Part shown: positions 33,718 to 43,163 of the stretch, one piece after another
Layout of the letters: the number at the start of each line of letters is the position of its first letter
How positions within the stretch are numbered: position 1 is the first letter of the stretch
Assembly: GCF_014358015.1 (NCBI RefSeq)
Contig: NZ_JACONV010000032.1
Span: 1-43,226, forward strand
Reading direction: 5' to 3'
Source of the DNA: Pseudomonas triticifolii
GTDB taxonomy: Bacteria > Pseudomonadota > Gammaproteobacteria > Pseudomonadales > Pseudomonadaceae
Length of the DNA: 43,226 bases
Made by a program: the position numbers and the translations under genes
Notes under the pieces: generated by a model
What the model was told of the DNA's origin: nothing
What the model saw: the letters and a program-made list of their open reading frames with translations, nothing else
The model's database searches: none

Positions 33718-34902
33718 ATGTGGTACAACGGTTTGCTCGACCTTTCCGTCTGGCAGGTAATAGCAGTCACCCTGGCCATGACCCATGTGACCATTGTCGG
33801 CGTCACGGTCTATCTGCACCGCTACTCAGCTCACCGCTCCCTGGAACTCAACGCGGGGCTCAAGCACTTCTTCCGTTTCTGGCTGTGGCTGACCACGGCG
33901 CAGAACACACGCGAGTGGACCGCCATCCACCGCAAGCATCATGCAAAATGCGAAACCGTCGATGACCCGCACAGCCCGGTCGTCAAAGGCTTGTCGACCG
34001 TTCTGCGCAAGGGCGCCGAACTGTATCGCGAAGAGGCCCAGAACCAGGACACCCTGCGTATCTACGGCAAGAACTGCCCCGAGGACTGGATCGAGCGCAA
34101 TCTGTACTCACGCTACAAGATGCTGGGTATCGCCCTGATGGCGGTCATCGACCTGGCGCTGTTCGGCGCTATCGGTATCACGGTCTGGGCGATCCAGATG
34201 ATGTGGATTCCGTTCTGGGCCGCAGGCGTGGTCAACGGCCTGGGTCACGCGGTCGGTTATCGCAACTTTGAATGCCGCGATGCGGCCACCAATCTGGTGC
34301 CGTGGGGCATCATCATCGGTGGTGAAGAACTGCACAACAACCACCACACCTACCCCAACTCGGCCAAGCTGTCGGTCAAGCGCTGGGAGTTCGACATGGG
34401 CTGGGCGTGGATCAAGGTGTTCAGCTTCCTGGGTCTGGCCAAGGTTCAGCGTGTCGCGCCCATCGCCCATCGGGTCGAGGGCAAGGGCCACCTGGACATG
34501 GACACCGCGATGGCGATTCTCAACAACCGCTTTCAGATCATGGCCCAGTACCGCAAGGTCGTGATCGGCCCGCTGGTCGCACAGGAACTGGCCAAGGCCG
34601 ACGCGTCGGTCCGTCATCAGTTCCATCGCGCCAAGCGCCTGCTGTCCCGTGAGACCAGCCTGCTGGACGACAAGCACCACCTGCGCATCCAGACCATGCT
34701 GGAGCACAGCCATGCCCTCAAGGTGATCTACGAAAAACGCCTGGCATTGCAGCAGATCTGGGCCAAGACCAGCAGCAACGGTCACGACATGTTGTCGGCC
34801 ATGAAAGAGTGGATTCACGAGGCCGAAGCCAGTGGCATTCAGTCACTGCGCGACTTCGCCGACCAGCTGAAAACCTACTCGCTGCGTCCGGCTCAGGCCT
34901 GA
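33718..34902 (+). CDS. desA: Acyl-lipid/acyl-CoA delta-9 fatty acid desaturase DesA
   Basis: About 394 residues from ATG 33718 (MWYNGLLDLSVW). The three histidine clusters of membrane desaturases are present: HRYSAH, HRKHH and HNNHH, each after hydrophobic helices. The C-terminal 110 residues are helical and polar. In P. aeruginosa DesA introduces the delta-9 double bond into membrane phospholipid acyl chains, mainly in the cold or under low oxygen. Upstream codons in the same frame were rejected, as they lie in the leader. Confidence 0.9.
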   Translation: MWYNGLLDLSVWQVIAVTLAMTHVTIVGVTVYLHRYSAHRSLELNAGLKHFFRFWLWLTTAQNTREWTAIHRKHHAKCETVDDPHSPVVKGLSTVLRKGAELYREEAQNQDTLRIYGKNCPEDWIERNLYSRYKMLGIALMAVIDLALFGAIGITVWAIQMMWIPFWAAGVVNGLGHAVGYRNFECRDAATNLVPWGIIIGGEELHNNHHTYPNSAKLSVKRWEFDMGWAWIKVFSFLGLAKVQRVAPIAHRVEGKGHLDMDTAMAILNNRFQIMAQYRKVVIGPLVAQELAKADASVRHQFHRAKRLLSRETSLLDDKHHLRIQTMLEHSHALKVIYEKRLALQQIWAKTSSNGHDMLSAMKEWIHEAEASGIQSLRDFADQLKTYSLRPAQA

Positions 34903-34910
34903 CACCATTG

Positions 34911-34939
34911 ATCGGCGCGCCCCGTGCTGGCGCGCCGAT
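34911..34939 (+). terminator. Terminator-like hairpin after desA
   Basis: ATCGGCGCGCC (34911-34921) and GGCGCGCCGAT (34929-34939) form an 11-bp perfect stem with a seven-base loop eight bases past the desA stop. Only TTT occurs soon after it. Confidence 0.65.
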
Positions 34940-35037
34940 TTCGGAACTTCCCGCCCCAAAAAGCCTCTCATTCACTTTCCCACACCTGATCGGGAAAGGG
35001 TGCGGCACCTGCCGTACGCCGCTTGAGACATCGCCCT

Positions 35038-36036
35038 ATGGATAAGCACAGCCCTACCGTTTCACCCGACACTCCCATCACCGAAATACCTGCTGCCGCC
35101 GAGACCTTGCTGGCCCTGATGCACGCGCAGGCAGAGGTGGCGCGGCTGAGCGAACGCGAACAACTGTTCAGCTCGCTGCTCGTCAGCGTCAATGCGGTGC
35201 TGTGGGCGTTCGATTGGGAAACCCAGCGCATGATCTATGTCAGCCCTGCCTACGAGCGCATCTTTGGACGCTCTGCGGGGCTGCTGCTGGCGGATTACAG
35301 CGAATGGCGCGACAGCATCTACCCGGACGACCTTAATTACGCTGAGCGCAGCCTGAGCGAAGTGATCGAAAAGGGTGCCATCGAAGACCGCGAGTACCGG
35401 ATCATCCGCGCCGACGGCGAGGTGCGCTGGCTGAGCGACAAGTGTTTTGTCAGCCGCAAGACCGATGATGCCCAGCGCCTGGTCGTGGTAGGCATCGCCG
35501 AAGACATCACCGAAAAGAAGCACCTCGAAGACGAACTGCAGCGCCTGGCGACCACCGACGTGCTGACCCAGAGCAGCAACCGTCGCCATTTCTTCGAATG
35601 CGCTCAGCGAGAATTCGAACTGGCGCGCCTCAATGGCACGCCGCTGGCGTTTCTGTTGCTGGACATCGATGACTTCAAGCTGGTGAACGACACCTACGGG
35701 CACCAGGAAGGCGACACTGTACTGCAACGGATTGCGGAAAGCGGCCGCTCTGCCCTAAGGCGCGCGGACCTGTTTGGACGTATTGGTGGCGAAGAATTCG
35801 CGGCGGTGTTCCCCGGCTGCGCCCCGGAAATGGCCATGCAGATCGCCGAGCGCCTGCAACGTGAGATCCAGCGCCAGAGTTTCCAGTGCGGCAGCAGCAC
35901 CTTCAGCATCACCGCCAGCCAGGGCCTGACCAACCTGACCAAAGACGACCACAGCCTGGAAGCCCTCTACGGCCGCGCCGACGCTGCGATGTACCAGGCC
36001 AAGCGTCAGGGCAAGAACCAGATCGTCCTGGCCTGA
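35038..36036 (+). CDS. PAS-GGDEF diguanylate cyclase
   Basis: About 332 residues from ATG 35038. A PAS fold (about 47-160; AVLWAFDWETQRMIYVSPAY) precedes the GGDEF domain with active-site GGEEF at 250-254 and inhibitory RxxD site RRAD at 241-244, five residues before it. It should be an active, product-inhibited cyclase making c-di-GMP in the cytoplasm. There is no membrane helix. The conserved LTGLxNRR block is altered to LTQSSNRR. Its place after desA resembles the P. aeruginosa PA0286-PA0290 neighbourhood, here without the guanidinopropionase genes. Confidence 0.9.
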   Translation: MDKHSPTVSPDTPITEIPAAAETLLALMHAQAEVARLSEREQLFSSLLVSVNAVLWAFDWETQRMIYVSPAYERIFGRSAGLLLADYSEWRDSIYPDDLNYAERSLSEVIEKGAIEDREYRIIRADGEVRWLSDKCFVSRKTDDAQRLVVVGIAEDITEKKHLEDELQRLATTDVLTQSSNRRHFFECAQREFELARLNGTPLAFLLLDIDDFKLVNDTYGHQEGDTVLQRIAESGRSALRRADLFGRIGGEEFAAVFPGCAPEMAMQIAERLQREIQRQSFQCGSSTFSITASQGLTNLTKDDHSLEALYGRADAAMYQAKRQGKNQIVLA

Positions 36037-36038
36037 CC

Positions 36039-36066
36039 TGATCGTTCCCATGCGCGGGAACGATCA
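36039..36066. terminator. Hairpin between the converging cyclase and thyA genes
   Basis: TGATCGTTCCC and GGGAACGATCA form an 11-bp perfect stem with a six-base loop. It lies just past the cyclase stop and 22 bases from the thyA stop, suited to end both transcripts. Confidence 0.6.
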
Positions 36067-36087
36067 TCAGGGCCCGGTCATCAGGGC

Positions 36088-37059
36088 TTAGACCGCCATC
36101 GGCGCCGTCATCGCCGGATGGTGCTCGTAGCCTTCCAGTGAGAAATCCGAAGGTTCGATCAGTTCCAGCCACTCCGGCTGATACACACCCGTCTTGGCAA
36201 ACTCCGGCACGCGGTCGGAGATTTTCAGTGTCGGCATCGGGAACGGCTCGCGGGTGAGCTGCTCGTTGAGCATGTCCAGATGGTTCTCGTAAACGTGGGC
36301 GTCGCCGATGAAATAGGTGAACCAGCGCGGCGTGTAGCCTGTCAGGCGGCCAATCAGGCTCAGCAGGGCAGCGCCCTCGGTCAGGTTGAACGGTGTGCCC
36401 AGGCCCAGATCATTCGAGCGGATGTAGAGCGTCAGCGAGATTTCACGCGTCTGCGGGTTCGGGTGCAACTGGTAGAGCAGATGGCACGGCGGCAGCGCCA
36501 TTTCATCGAGCTGCGCGCAGTTCCAGCCGTGGAACAGAATCCGGCGACTGCCCGGATCGTTGATGATGGTGTCGACGCACTGACGAATCTGGTCGATGGC
36601 CTTGTACAGCACCACGAACGCCTGACCGTCTTCTTCGGACTCGGCAATCTGTCGATAACCCTGGCTGAGCGCCAGCTCGATAGCCGCGACATTGGACGAA
36701 TCGATACGCTTGTAGGCTGGCCATTTGCGCCATTGCACGCCGTAGATCTCACCCAGATCGTCTTCGCCCTTGCGGAACGGATTGTTCAGCCACTGAGCGT
36801 TTTCGTTGGCGTTCTGGTCCCAGACTTTGCAGCCCAGTTCGCGGAATTCGGCCGCATTGCTCACGCCACGCAGAAAACCGACCATCTCGCCGATGGCCGA
36901 CTTGAACGCCATGCGACGCGTGGTGATCGCCGGAAAACCTTCCTGCAAGTCATAACGCAGCATCGCACCCGGAAAGCTGATGGTGTTCACGCCAGTACGG
37001 TTGGACTGCAACGTCCCGTGCTTGATCACGTGAGCGACGAGTTCCAGATATTGCTTCAT
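36088..37059 (-). CDS. thyA: Thymidylate synthase
   Basis: A 323-residue enzyme that makes dTMP from dUMP with methylene-tetrahydrofolate. The nucleophile is Cys192 in LPPCHLLYQ; the folate and dUMP-binding blocks RSNDLGLGTPFNLTEGAALL and FIGDAHVYENH are intact. It is longer than the E. coli enzyme (264 residues) owing to an insert in the first half, as in other pseudomonads. It lies 51 bases downstream of lgt on the same strand, a common pairing. Confidence 0.97.
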   Translation of the reverse strand: MKQYLELVAHVIKHGTLQSNRTGVNTISFPGAMLRYDLQEGFPAITTRRMAFKSAIGEMVGFLRGVSNAAEFRELGCKVWDQNANENAQWLNNPFRKGEDDLGEIYGVQWRKWPAYKRIDSSNVAAIELALSQGYRQIAESEEDGQAFVVLYKAIDQIRQCVDTIINDPGSRRILFHGWNCAQLDEMALPPCHLLYQLHPNPQTREISLTLYIRSNDLGLGTPFNLTEGAALLSLIGRLTGYTPRWFTYFIGDAHVYENHLDMLNEQLTREPFPMPTLKISDRVPEFAKTGVYQPEWLELIEPSDFSLEGYEHHPAMTAPMAV

Positions 37060-37110
37060 AAATCACCTGCATTGGTGAAAGCGCCGGGCGTGTGACCCGG
37101 CGTTTCGGTG

Positions 37111-37923
37111 TTAGACCGCTGCGTTGGTCGCCGCGGGAGCGCGCTTGTAGGCCAGCCAGATCAGGAACAGACCGGCAATGATCATCGGCAGACTCAGGAT
37201 CTGACCCATGGTGACCCAGCCCCACGCCAGATAGCCCAGCTGTGCATCCGGCACGCGGACGAACTCGACCACGAAACGGAAAATGCCATAAAACAGCGCG
37301 AACATGCCGGAAACGGCCATGGTCGGGCGAGGTTTGCGCGCATAGAGATTAAGAATAATGAACAGTGCCACACCTTCCAGCGCGAACTGGTACAGCTGCG
37401 ACGGATGGCGCGCCAGCTGAGCAGGGTCGCTGAACGGCGGGAACACCATGGCCCACGGCACGTCGGTCGGCTTGCCCCACAATTCGGCGTTGATGAAGTT
37501 GCCAATGCGTCCGGCACCCAGACCAATCGGCACCAGTGGCGCGACGAAGTCCATCAGCTGGAAGAAGGTTTTGCCGTTACGTCTGCCGAACCACCAGGCC
37601 GCGATCATCACACCGACAAAGCCACCGTGGAACGCCATGCCGCCCTTCCACACCTCGAAGATGAGCAATGGATTGGCGATATAGGCCGACAGGTCGTAGA
37701 ACAACACGTAGCCCAGTCGCCCGCCGACGATCACGCCCATGGCCAGCCAGAAAATCAGGTCGGAAAGCTTTTCCTTGGTCCAGGTCGGGTCAAATGCGTT
37801 CAAGCGACGCGACGCCAGCAGCCAGGCGCCGCCGATGCCGACCAGGTACATCAAACCGTACCAGTGAATTTGCAGCGGGCCGATGGCGACGGCCACCGGG
37901 TCAATCTGCGGGTAAGGCAGCAT
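37111..37923 (-). CDS. lgt: Prolipoprotein diacylglyceryl transferase
   Basis: A 270-residue inner-membrane enzyme with seven hydrophobic segments. It transfers diacylglycerol from phosphatidylglycerol to the lipobox cysteine of prolipoproteins, such as the two efflux adaptors in this window. The Lgt signature is seen in GGMAFHGGFVGVMIA and GAGRIGNFINAELWG, with the essential arginine and histidine. It is followed by thyA and is divergent from the NRDE gene. Confidence 0.97.
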   Translation of the reverse strand: MLPYPQIDPVAVAIGPLQIHWYGLMYLVGIGGAWLLASRRLNAFDPTWTKEKLSDLIFWLAMGVIVGGRLGYVLFYDLSAYIANPLLIFEVWKGGMAFHGGFVGVMIAAWWFGRRNGKTFFQLMDFVAPLVPIGLGAGRIGNFINAELWGKPTDVPWAMVFPPFSDPAQLARHPSQLYQFALEGVALFIILNLYARKPRPTMAVSGMFALFYGIFRFVVEFVRVPDAQLGYLAWGWVTMGQILSLPMIIAGLFLIWLAYKRAPAATNAAV

Positions 37924-38049
37924 TGCGAATCCTCAATTGGAACGCCCTTGCGGGCGACTGAATCAGGCGGGCATGTTACCGGACCCCGGCCGGTTGCTCT
38001 AGCAGACACCGATCAAAGCTGCGTACAGTTCAGGAAAAAGGAGAACCGA

Positions 38050-38796
38050 ATGTGTCTGATCGTATTCGCCTGGCACCCCTTCCGGGCCCAACCGCTGATT
38101 GTGGCGGCCAATCGTGACGAATTTTATGCGCGCCCTGCCCGGCCCCTGAGCCAATGGGAGGACGCGCCGAACATTTATGCCGGCCGGGATCTTGAGGCGG
38201 GCGGTACGTGGATGGGTATCGCTGCGGACGGCCGCTTCGCCGCCGTGACCAACATTCGCGATCCGGGTCAAACCCTGGGTTTGCGCTCCCGGGGCGAGCT
38301 GGTCGCGAAGTTTCTGGCGGGCGAACACGTGCTTGAGGATTACGTGGCCGAGATTGCGGCGCGGGCGGGTGAATACACCGGGTTTAACCTGCTGATGGGT
38401 GACGCCGGGCGGTTGTATTACCTGAACTCGGCCGACCCGACGCCTCAGTTACTGGGTGAAGGCGTGTACGGGCTGTCCAATGCAGGACTGAACACACCCT
38501 GGCCCAAGCTGCTCAAGGCCAGAGCTGCGCTGACTGCGCAGTTGCATGACCCACAGCCTCAGGCGTTGCTGAACCTGTTGCGCGATGCTGAGCCCGCCGC
38601 CGACGCCGAGCTGCCTGAAACAGGCGTTGGCCTGGTGACCGAGAAGCTGCTGTCCAGCGTATTCATCGCCAGCCCCAACTACGGCACCCGCGCCAGCACC
38701 GTGCTGATCGTCAATGCTGACGGCACGCGACAGATGATCGAACACAGCTTCGGGCCGCAGGGTGGACAGTTGGGTGAAGTTGAACTGAGGGTTTAG
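38050..38796 (+). CDS. NRDE/TANGO2-family protein
   Basis: A 248-residue protein from ATG 38050 (AAGGAG seven bases upstream). It begins MCLIVFAW and has the family-naming NRDE motif in VAANRDEFYARP, then GGTWMGI and FAAVTNIRDP, typical of TANGO2-like proteins. The Cys2 residue is exposed if Met1 is removed, as in N-terminal nucleophile folds. Function is uncertain; TANGO2 relatives have been linked to heme and acyl-CoA metabolism. The longer frame that runs back over lgt was rejected. Confidence 0.88.
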   Translation: MCLIVFAWHPFRAQPLIVAANRDEFYARPARPLSQWEDAPNIYAGRDLEAGGTWMGIAADGRFAAVTNIRDPGQTLGLRSRGELVAKFLAGEHVLEDYVAEIAARAGEYTGFNLLMGDAGRLYYLNSADPTPQLLGEGVYGLSNAGLNTPWPKLLKARAALTAQLHDPQPQALLNLLRDAEPAADAELPETGVGLVTEKLLSSVFIASPNYGTRASTVLIVNADGTRQMIEHSFGPQGGQLGEVELRV

Positions 38797-38835
38797 CAGA
38801 TGCGGAGCGCCTTGGGAGGCTCCGCCACATCCTCG

Positions 38836-38960
38836 ACGTAGCGCTGTCGCGCAGCAAACACCGCGCGTCGTGGGAGCGGACTTGTCCGCGAATGCAGTAT
38901 TTCAGCGACTGAATCTGCATCGGATGTACCGGCCTTTTCGCGGACAAGTCCGCTCCCACA
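38836..38960. repeat. REP element with the same outer flank as the 12.1-12.5 kb array
   Basis: The arms GTGGGAGCGGACTTGTCCGC and GCGGACAAGTCCGCTCCCAC are of the 19961-20053 subfamily. The preceding flank TAGCGCTGTCGCGCAGCAAA (then CACCGCGCGTCGTGGGAGCG) matches that of the 173-bp array, which carries a different hairpin subfamily. The other bases between 38797 and 39142 show no gene. Confidence 0.88.
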
Positions 38961-39142
38961 CATTGAGCTTCGTCAGTGTTTAACAGGTTGTTTAATAAGG
39001 CTTTTCCTGAAGATCACTGCTGTACACAAGCCTGCCTCGATACTGATCATGCCCGTCGCTCCGCATCACACTCGAGAGCGGACGCGGAGCGCCTTGGGCG
39101 GCGTACCACGCAGGAGCGGAGCGATCAGACGATCAATAGACC

Positions 39143-41422
39143 CTAGTGCCCCTTCACGGACCCAGGGTTGATCATCCGCGACAGGCCCAGGTTCTTCAGC
39201 GCCAGTTGCAGCGAGCTGCTGATCACTTGCGGGTTGTCGTTGGTCATCAGTTGCGCCAGCAAATCCTTGGCCTTGCTGAGGTTGATCTGACGCAGCATCC
39301 ACTTCACTTTCGGCAGGTTGGTGGCGTTCATCGACAGGCTGTCGAAGCCCATCGCCATCAACAGCACGGCCGCTGCAGGATCACCGGCCATTTCGCCACA
39401 GATACTGACCGGCTTGCCCTCGGCATGGGCGTCACGCACCACGCTTTGCAACGCCTGTAGCACCGCTGGATGCAGGTAGTCGTAGAGGTCGGCGACACGC
39501 GGGTTGTTGCGGTCGACAGCGAGCAGGTACTGGGTCAGGTCGTTGGAGCCGACCGACAGGAAGTCCACCTGACGGGCCAGGTCGCGGGTCTGGTAGACCG
39601 CGGCCGGGACTTCGATCATCACGCCTACCGGCGGCATCGGCACGTCGGTGCCTTCGTCACGCACCTCGCCCCAGGCGCGGTGGATCAGGTGCAGTGCCTC
39701 TTCGACCTCATGGGTGCTGGAGATCATCGGCAACAGAATGCGCAGGTTGTTCAGGCCCTCGCTGGCCTTGAGCATGGCGCGGGTCTGGACCAGGAAGATT
39801 TCCGGGTGATCAAGGGTGACGCGAATGCCGCGCCAGCCCAGAAACGGGTTGTCTTCCTTGATCGGGAAATACGACAGCGACTTGTCACCACCGATGTCCA
39901 GGCTGCGCATGGTCACTGGCAGCGGATGGAACGCGGCCAGTTGTTCGCGATAGATCGCCAGCTGTTCTTTTTCACTTGGAAAGCGCTGGTTGATCATGAA
40001 CGGCACTTCAGTGCGATACAGGCCAACACCTTCGGCCCCGCGCTGTTGCGCGCGCGCCACGTCGGCCAGCAGGCCGGTGTTGACCCAGAGCGGCATGCGG
40101 TGCCCGTCGAGGGTCACGCACGGCAGCTCACGCAGCGCATCGAGGCCCTGGGAAAGCTGTCGCTCCTCCTCGACCACTTTGCCGAACTGCTTGCGCATGA
40201 TGTCGCTGGGGTTGGTGAACACCTCGCCGTGATAGCCATCGACGATCAGGTCGATGCCATCAACCTTGGAGTACGGGAAATCCACCAGGCCCATGACCGT
40301 CGGAATGCCCATGGCCCGGGCCAGAATCGCAACGTGGGAGTTACCGGAACCCTGTACCGAGACCAGACCGACCAGCTTGCCTTCAGGCACTTCGCCCAGC
40401 ATGGCCGGGGAAAGCTCTTCGCTGACCAGAATCGTGTTGTCGGGGTAGACCAGCGCCTGTTGCCGCGCTTCCTGAAGGTAGGCCAGAAGACGGCGGCCCA
40501 GGTCCTTGACGTCCGACGCCCGCTCGCGCAGGTAGGCGTCGTCCATCAGCTCGAAACGTTTGACGTGTTCGTTGACCACCGAGCGTAACGCGCCCTGCGC
40601 CCATTGGCCGGTCTTGATAACGTTGGTGACTTCGCTGCCCAGGGACGCATCGTCGAGCATCATCAGGTAGACGTCGAACAGCGCGCGCTCTTCTGGGCGC
40701 AACTGCGTGGCGAGTTTGGCGGACAGGGTGCGCATATCATTGCGCACGCCCTCCAGCGCGTTCTGGAACAGCGCCAGCTCGGCTGCGATGTCCGTAACCG
40801 TCTTGTCCGGCACCACTTCCAGGTCGGCAGGCGGCAACATGACCACGGCCACGCCGACTGCAGCGCCGGGCGAACCGGCCACGCCGACGAACTTGGCTTC
40901 CTGAATACCCTTGCCCTGACGACCCAGACCGCGGATCGAGCCAGTGGCTTCAGCATGGGCAATAACGCCGGCCAGTTGCGCGCTCATGGTGACCAGAAAG
41001 GCTTCTTCGCCCTCGTCGAACTGGCGACGCTCCTTTTGCTGGATGACCAACACCCCGACTACACGACGGTGGTGGATGATCGGCGCGCCGAGGAACGATG
41101 CGTAACGCTCTTCACCGGTTTCGGCGAAGTAGCGATAACGGGGGTGATCGGCAGCGTTTTCGAGGTTCAGCGGTTCTTCACGCGTACCGACCAGACCCAC
41201 GAGGCCTTCGTTCGGCGCCATGCTGACCTTGCCGATAGACCGTTTGTTGAGGCCTTCGGAGGCCATCAGCACAAAACGGTTGGCTTCGGCATCGAGCAGG
41301 TAGACCGAGCAGACCTGGCTGCCCATGGCCTCCTTGACGCGTAACACAATAATGCCCAACGCCGCCTTGAGATCCTTGGCGGAGTTAACTTCCTGGACGA
41401 TCTTGCGCAGCGTATTGAGCAT
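39143..41422 (-). CDS. ptsP: Phosphoenolpyruvate-protein phosphotransferase PtsP (enzyme I-Ntr)
   Basis: A 759-residue cytoplasmic enzyme. A GAF domain (about 1-165) is followed by the enzyme I parts: the HPr-type (NPr) binding region, the phosphorylated histidine in GSGNSHVAILARAMG, and the PEP-binding barrel with FLSVGSNDLTQYLLAVDRNN. It starts the nitrogen-related PTS by moving phosphate from PEP to NPr and then PtsN. It is 21 bases after rppH on the same strand, a standard gamma-proteobacterial pairing. Confidence 0.97.
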   Translation of the reverse strand: MLNTLRKIVQEVNSAKDLKAALGIIVLRVKEAMGSQVCSVYLLDAEANRFVLMASEGLNKRSIGKVSMAPNEGLVGLVGTREEPLNLENAADHPRYRYFAETGEERYASFLGAPIIHHRRVVGVLVIQQKERRQFDEGEEAFLVTMSAQLAGVIAHAEATGSIRGLGRQGKGIQEAKFVGVAGSPGAAVGVAVVMLPPADLEVVPDKTVTDIAAELALFQNALEGVRNDMRTLSAKLATQLRPEERALFDVYLMMLDDASLGSEVTNVIKTGQWAQGALRSVVNEHVKRFELMDDAYLRERASDVKDLGRRLLAYLQEARQQALVYPDNTILVSEELSPAMLGEVPEGKLVGLVSVQGSGNSHVAILARAMGIPTVMGLVDFPYSKVDGIDLIVDGYHGEVFTNPSDIMRKQFGKVVEEERQLSQGLDALRELPCVTLDGHRMPLWVNTGLLADVARAQQRGAEGVGLYRTEVPFMINQRFPSEKEQLAIYREQLAAFHPLPVTMRSLDIGGDKSLSYFPIKEDNPFLGWRGIRVTLDHPEIFLVQTRAMLKASEGLNNLRILLPMISSTHEVEEALHLIHRAWGEVRDEGTDVPMPPVGVMIEVPAAVYQTRDLARQVDFLSVGSNDLTQYLLAVDRNNPRVADLYDYLHPAVLQALQSVVRDAHAEGKPVSICGEMAGDPAAAVLLMAMGFDSLSMNATNLPKVKWMLRQINLSKAKDLLAQLMTNDNPQVISSSLQLALKNLGLSRMINPGSVKGH

Positions 41423-41443
41423 GGCTCGGGGTCGAACTCCGTG

Positions 41444-41923
41444 TCAGTCGCGCGATAAAAGGCGCGGGGCAAGCTCTTTGAGTGCGCGTCGATACACCTC
41501 GCGCTTGAATGTCACCACCTGGCCTAACGGATACCAATAGCTGACCCAGCGCCAGCCATCGAACTCCGGTTTCCCGGTCAAATCCATCCGCACCCGCTGC
41601 TCGTTGGAGATCAGGCGCAGGAGAAACCACTTCTGCTTCTGGCCGATGCACAGCGGTTGGCTGTGGGTACGCACCAGTCGTTGCGGCAGACGATAACGCA
41701 ACCAGCCCCGAGTGCAGGCAAGTATTTGCACATCATGTCGTTCGAGCCCGACTTCTTCATTCAACTCACGATACAGCGCGTCTTCCGGCGTCTCCTGCGG
41801 GTTGATTCCCCCTTGCGGAAACTGCCAGGCGTCCTGATTGATGCGTCGGGCCCATAGGACCTGACCGGCATCGTTTGTCAGAATTATCCCGACATTAGGA
41901 CGGAAACCATCGGGGTCGATCAC
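41444..41923 (-). CDS. rppH: RNA pyrophosphohydrolase RppH
   Basis: A 159-residue Nudix hydrolase that removes pyrophosphate from 5'-triphosphate mRNA and so starts decay. The Nudix box is GGINPQETPEDALYRELNEE followed by VGL. A GTG start at 41923 (IDPDGFRPNVGI next) gives the usual family length and has GAGG eight bases upstream; an ATG 42 bases further upstream is less likely. It lies just before ptsP. Confidence 0.95.
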   Translation of the reverse strand: MIDPDGFRPNVGIILTNDAGQVLWARRINQDAWQFPQGGINPQETPEDALYRELNEEVGLERHDVQILACTRGWLRYRLPQRLVRTHSQPLCIGQKQKWFLLRLISNEQRVRMDLTGKPEFDGWRWVSYWYPLGQVVTFKREVYRRALKELAPRLLSRD

Positions 41924-42065
41924 GGCAACAACCTCGCAGACGCATGTCGCCGCATTGTTCCACAAAGGCGATCAAACCAGCAACGAGGCTTATCACCTTA
42001 TGTGAAGACTTGTGAAAACCTCGTATTCTTGGGCTCTTTTTTCAGCTAATTCAGCGAGTAACCGC

Positions 42066-42722
42066 ATGCGCCTGGCTTTATTCGACCTCGACAACACACT
42101 TCTGGGTGGCGACAGCGATCACGCCTGGGGCGATTACCTGTGCCAACGCGGCATCCTTGATACCGCGTCCTACAAGACGCGTAACGATGAGTTCTATCAG
42201 GATTACCTGGCCGGCACGTTAAACATGACCGACTACCTGAACTTCACGCTGGAGATTCTCGGGGCTACCGAGATGGATCAGTTGGCGCAATGGCACCGCG
42301 AATTCATGCGCGATTGCATCGAGCCGATGATGCTGCCCAAGGCCATGGAACTGATCGCCAAGCATCGCGAGGCAGGCGACAAGCTGGTGGTGATCACGGC
42401 GACCAACCGCTTCGTGACCGCGCCCATTGTGGAGCGACTGGGGATTGAAACGCTGCTGGCCACTGAATGCGAAATGGTCGATGGCCGTTATACCGGCCGC
42501 ACCACGGGTATTGCGTGCTTTCGCGAAGGCAAGGTGACGCGCCTCAATCTGTGGCTGCAGGAGAATGCGTTCAGCCTGGACGACAGTTACTTCTATAGTG
42601 ACTCGATGAACGACCTGCCGCTGCTGGAGCAAGTGGCCAATCCGGTGGCGGTCGATCCTGACGCGAAGCTGCGCGCCGAAGCCGAGCGACGCGGCTGGCC
42701 GGTCATTACGCTGCGCAATTGA
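42066..42722 (+). CDS. HAD-superfamily IB phosphatase
   Basis: A 218-residue protein from ATG 42066. Motif I is FDLDNTLL (Asp nucleophile), motif II VVITATNRF and motif IV SDSMNDLPLLE. The helical cap follows motif I, as in subclass IB (SerB-like). In other pseudomonads this gene lies next to rppH, to which it is divergent here. It may dephosphorylate a small phosphomonoester such as histidinol phosphate; this is not settled. Confidence 0.88.
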   Translation: MRLALFDLDNTLLGGDSDHAWGDYLCQRGILDTASYKTRNDEFYQDYLAGTLNMTDYLNFTLEILGATEMDQLAQWHREFMRDCIEPMMLPKAMELIAKHREAGDKLVVITATNRFVTAPIVERLGIETLLATECEMVDGRYTGRTTGIACFREGKVTRLNLWLQENAFSLDDSYFYSDSMNDLPLLEQVANPVAVDPDAKLRAEAERRGWPVITLRN

Positions 42723-42734
42723 TTCAGTCGGTGA

Positions 42735-43163
42735 TCAGGCCGGTTTGAAGCCCATCAGACCGGCGATCACCACGAAACACACCCCGCTGACCACAGCCAG
42801 AGCGAGCGTGAAACTACGCCTGTCGGTTTTGCTGCCCAGGCGCAAACGGTTTAGCCTCGCCACCAGCCAGACCCAACTGAACAGGCCTACGGTGTACAGC
42901 ACGCTGCTGCCCAGCACCCAGGTCTGCCCCAGCGACAACCCCACGGTGTGCACCAGCCACCAGCCGCTGAACGGCAGAATCGCCAGACACAACGCCATCA
43001 GCAGCCAGAAAAACAGCAGTGGGCGTTTGAGCAGACGCGTCTGAATGGTCGCATCACCCTCAAGACGCACCTTGATGACACCACTGGCCAGCAACAGAAT
43101 GCTGAGCAGCAGTAGCGTGATCGCAGCAATGTGAAGGGTTTTCAGGGCCGTGACGGGTTCCAT
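42735..43163 (-). CDS. Small integral membrane protein, DUF2269-like
   Basis: A 142-residue protein with four hydrophobic helices (about 8-28, 48-68, 82-104 and 118-138). The first has LKTLHIAAITLLLLSILLLA, resembling the histidine-bearing start of DUF2269-type proteins. There are no catalytic motifs. It converges with the HAD gene, with 12 bases between the stops. Confidence 0.65.
   Translation of the reverse strand: MEPVTALKTLHIAAITLLLLSILLLASGVIKVRLEGDATIQTRLLKRPLLFFWLLMALCLAILPFSGWWLVHTVGLSLGQTWVLGSSVLYTVGLFSWVWLVARLNRLRLGSKTDRRSFTLALAVVSGVCFVVIAGLMGFKPA

Noticed and set aside
37108..38049. Upstream 314-codon extension of the NRDE gene frame
   Set aside because: It runs antisense through lgt; the conserved MCLIVFAW start and a good ribosome site at 38050 define the gene.
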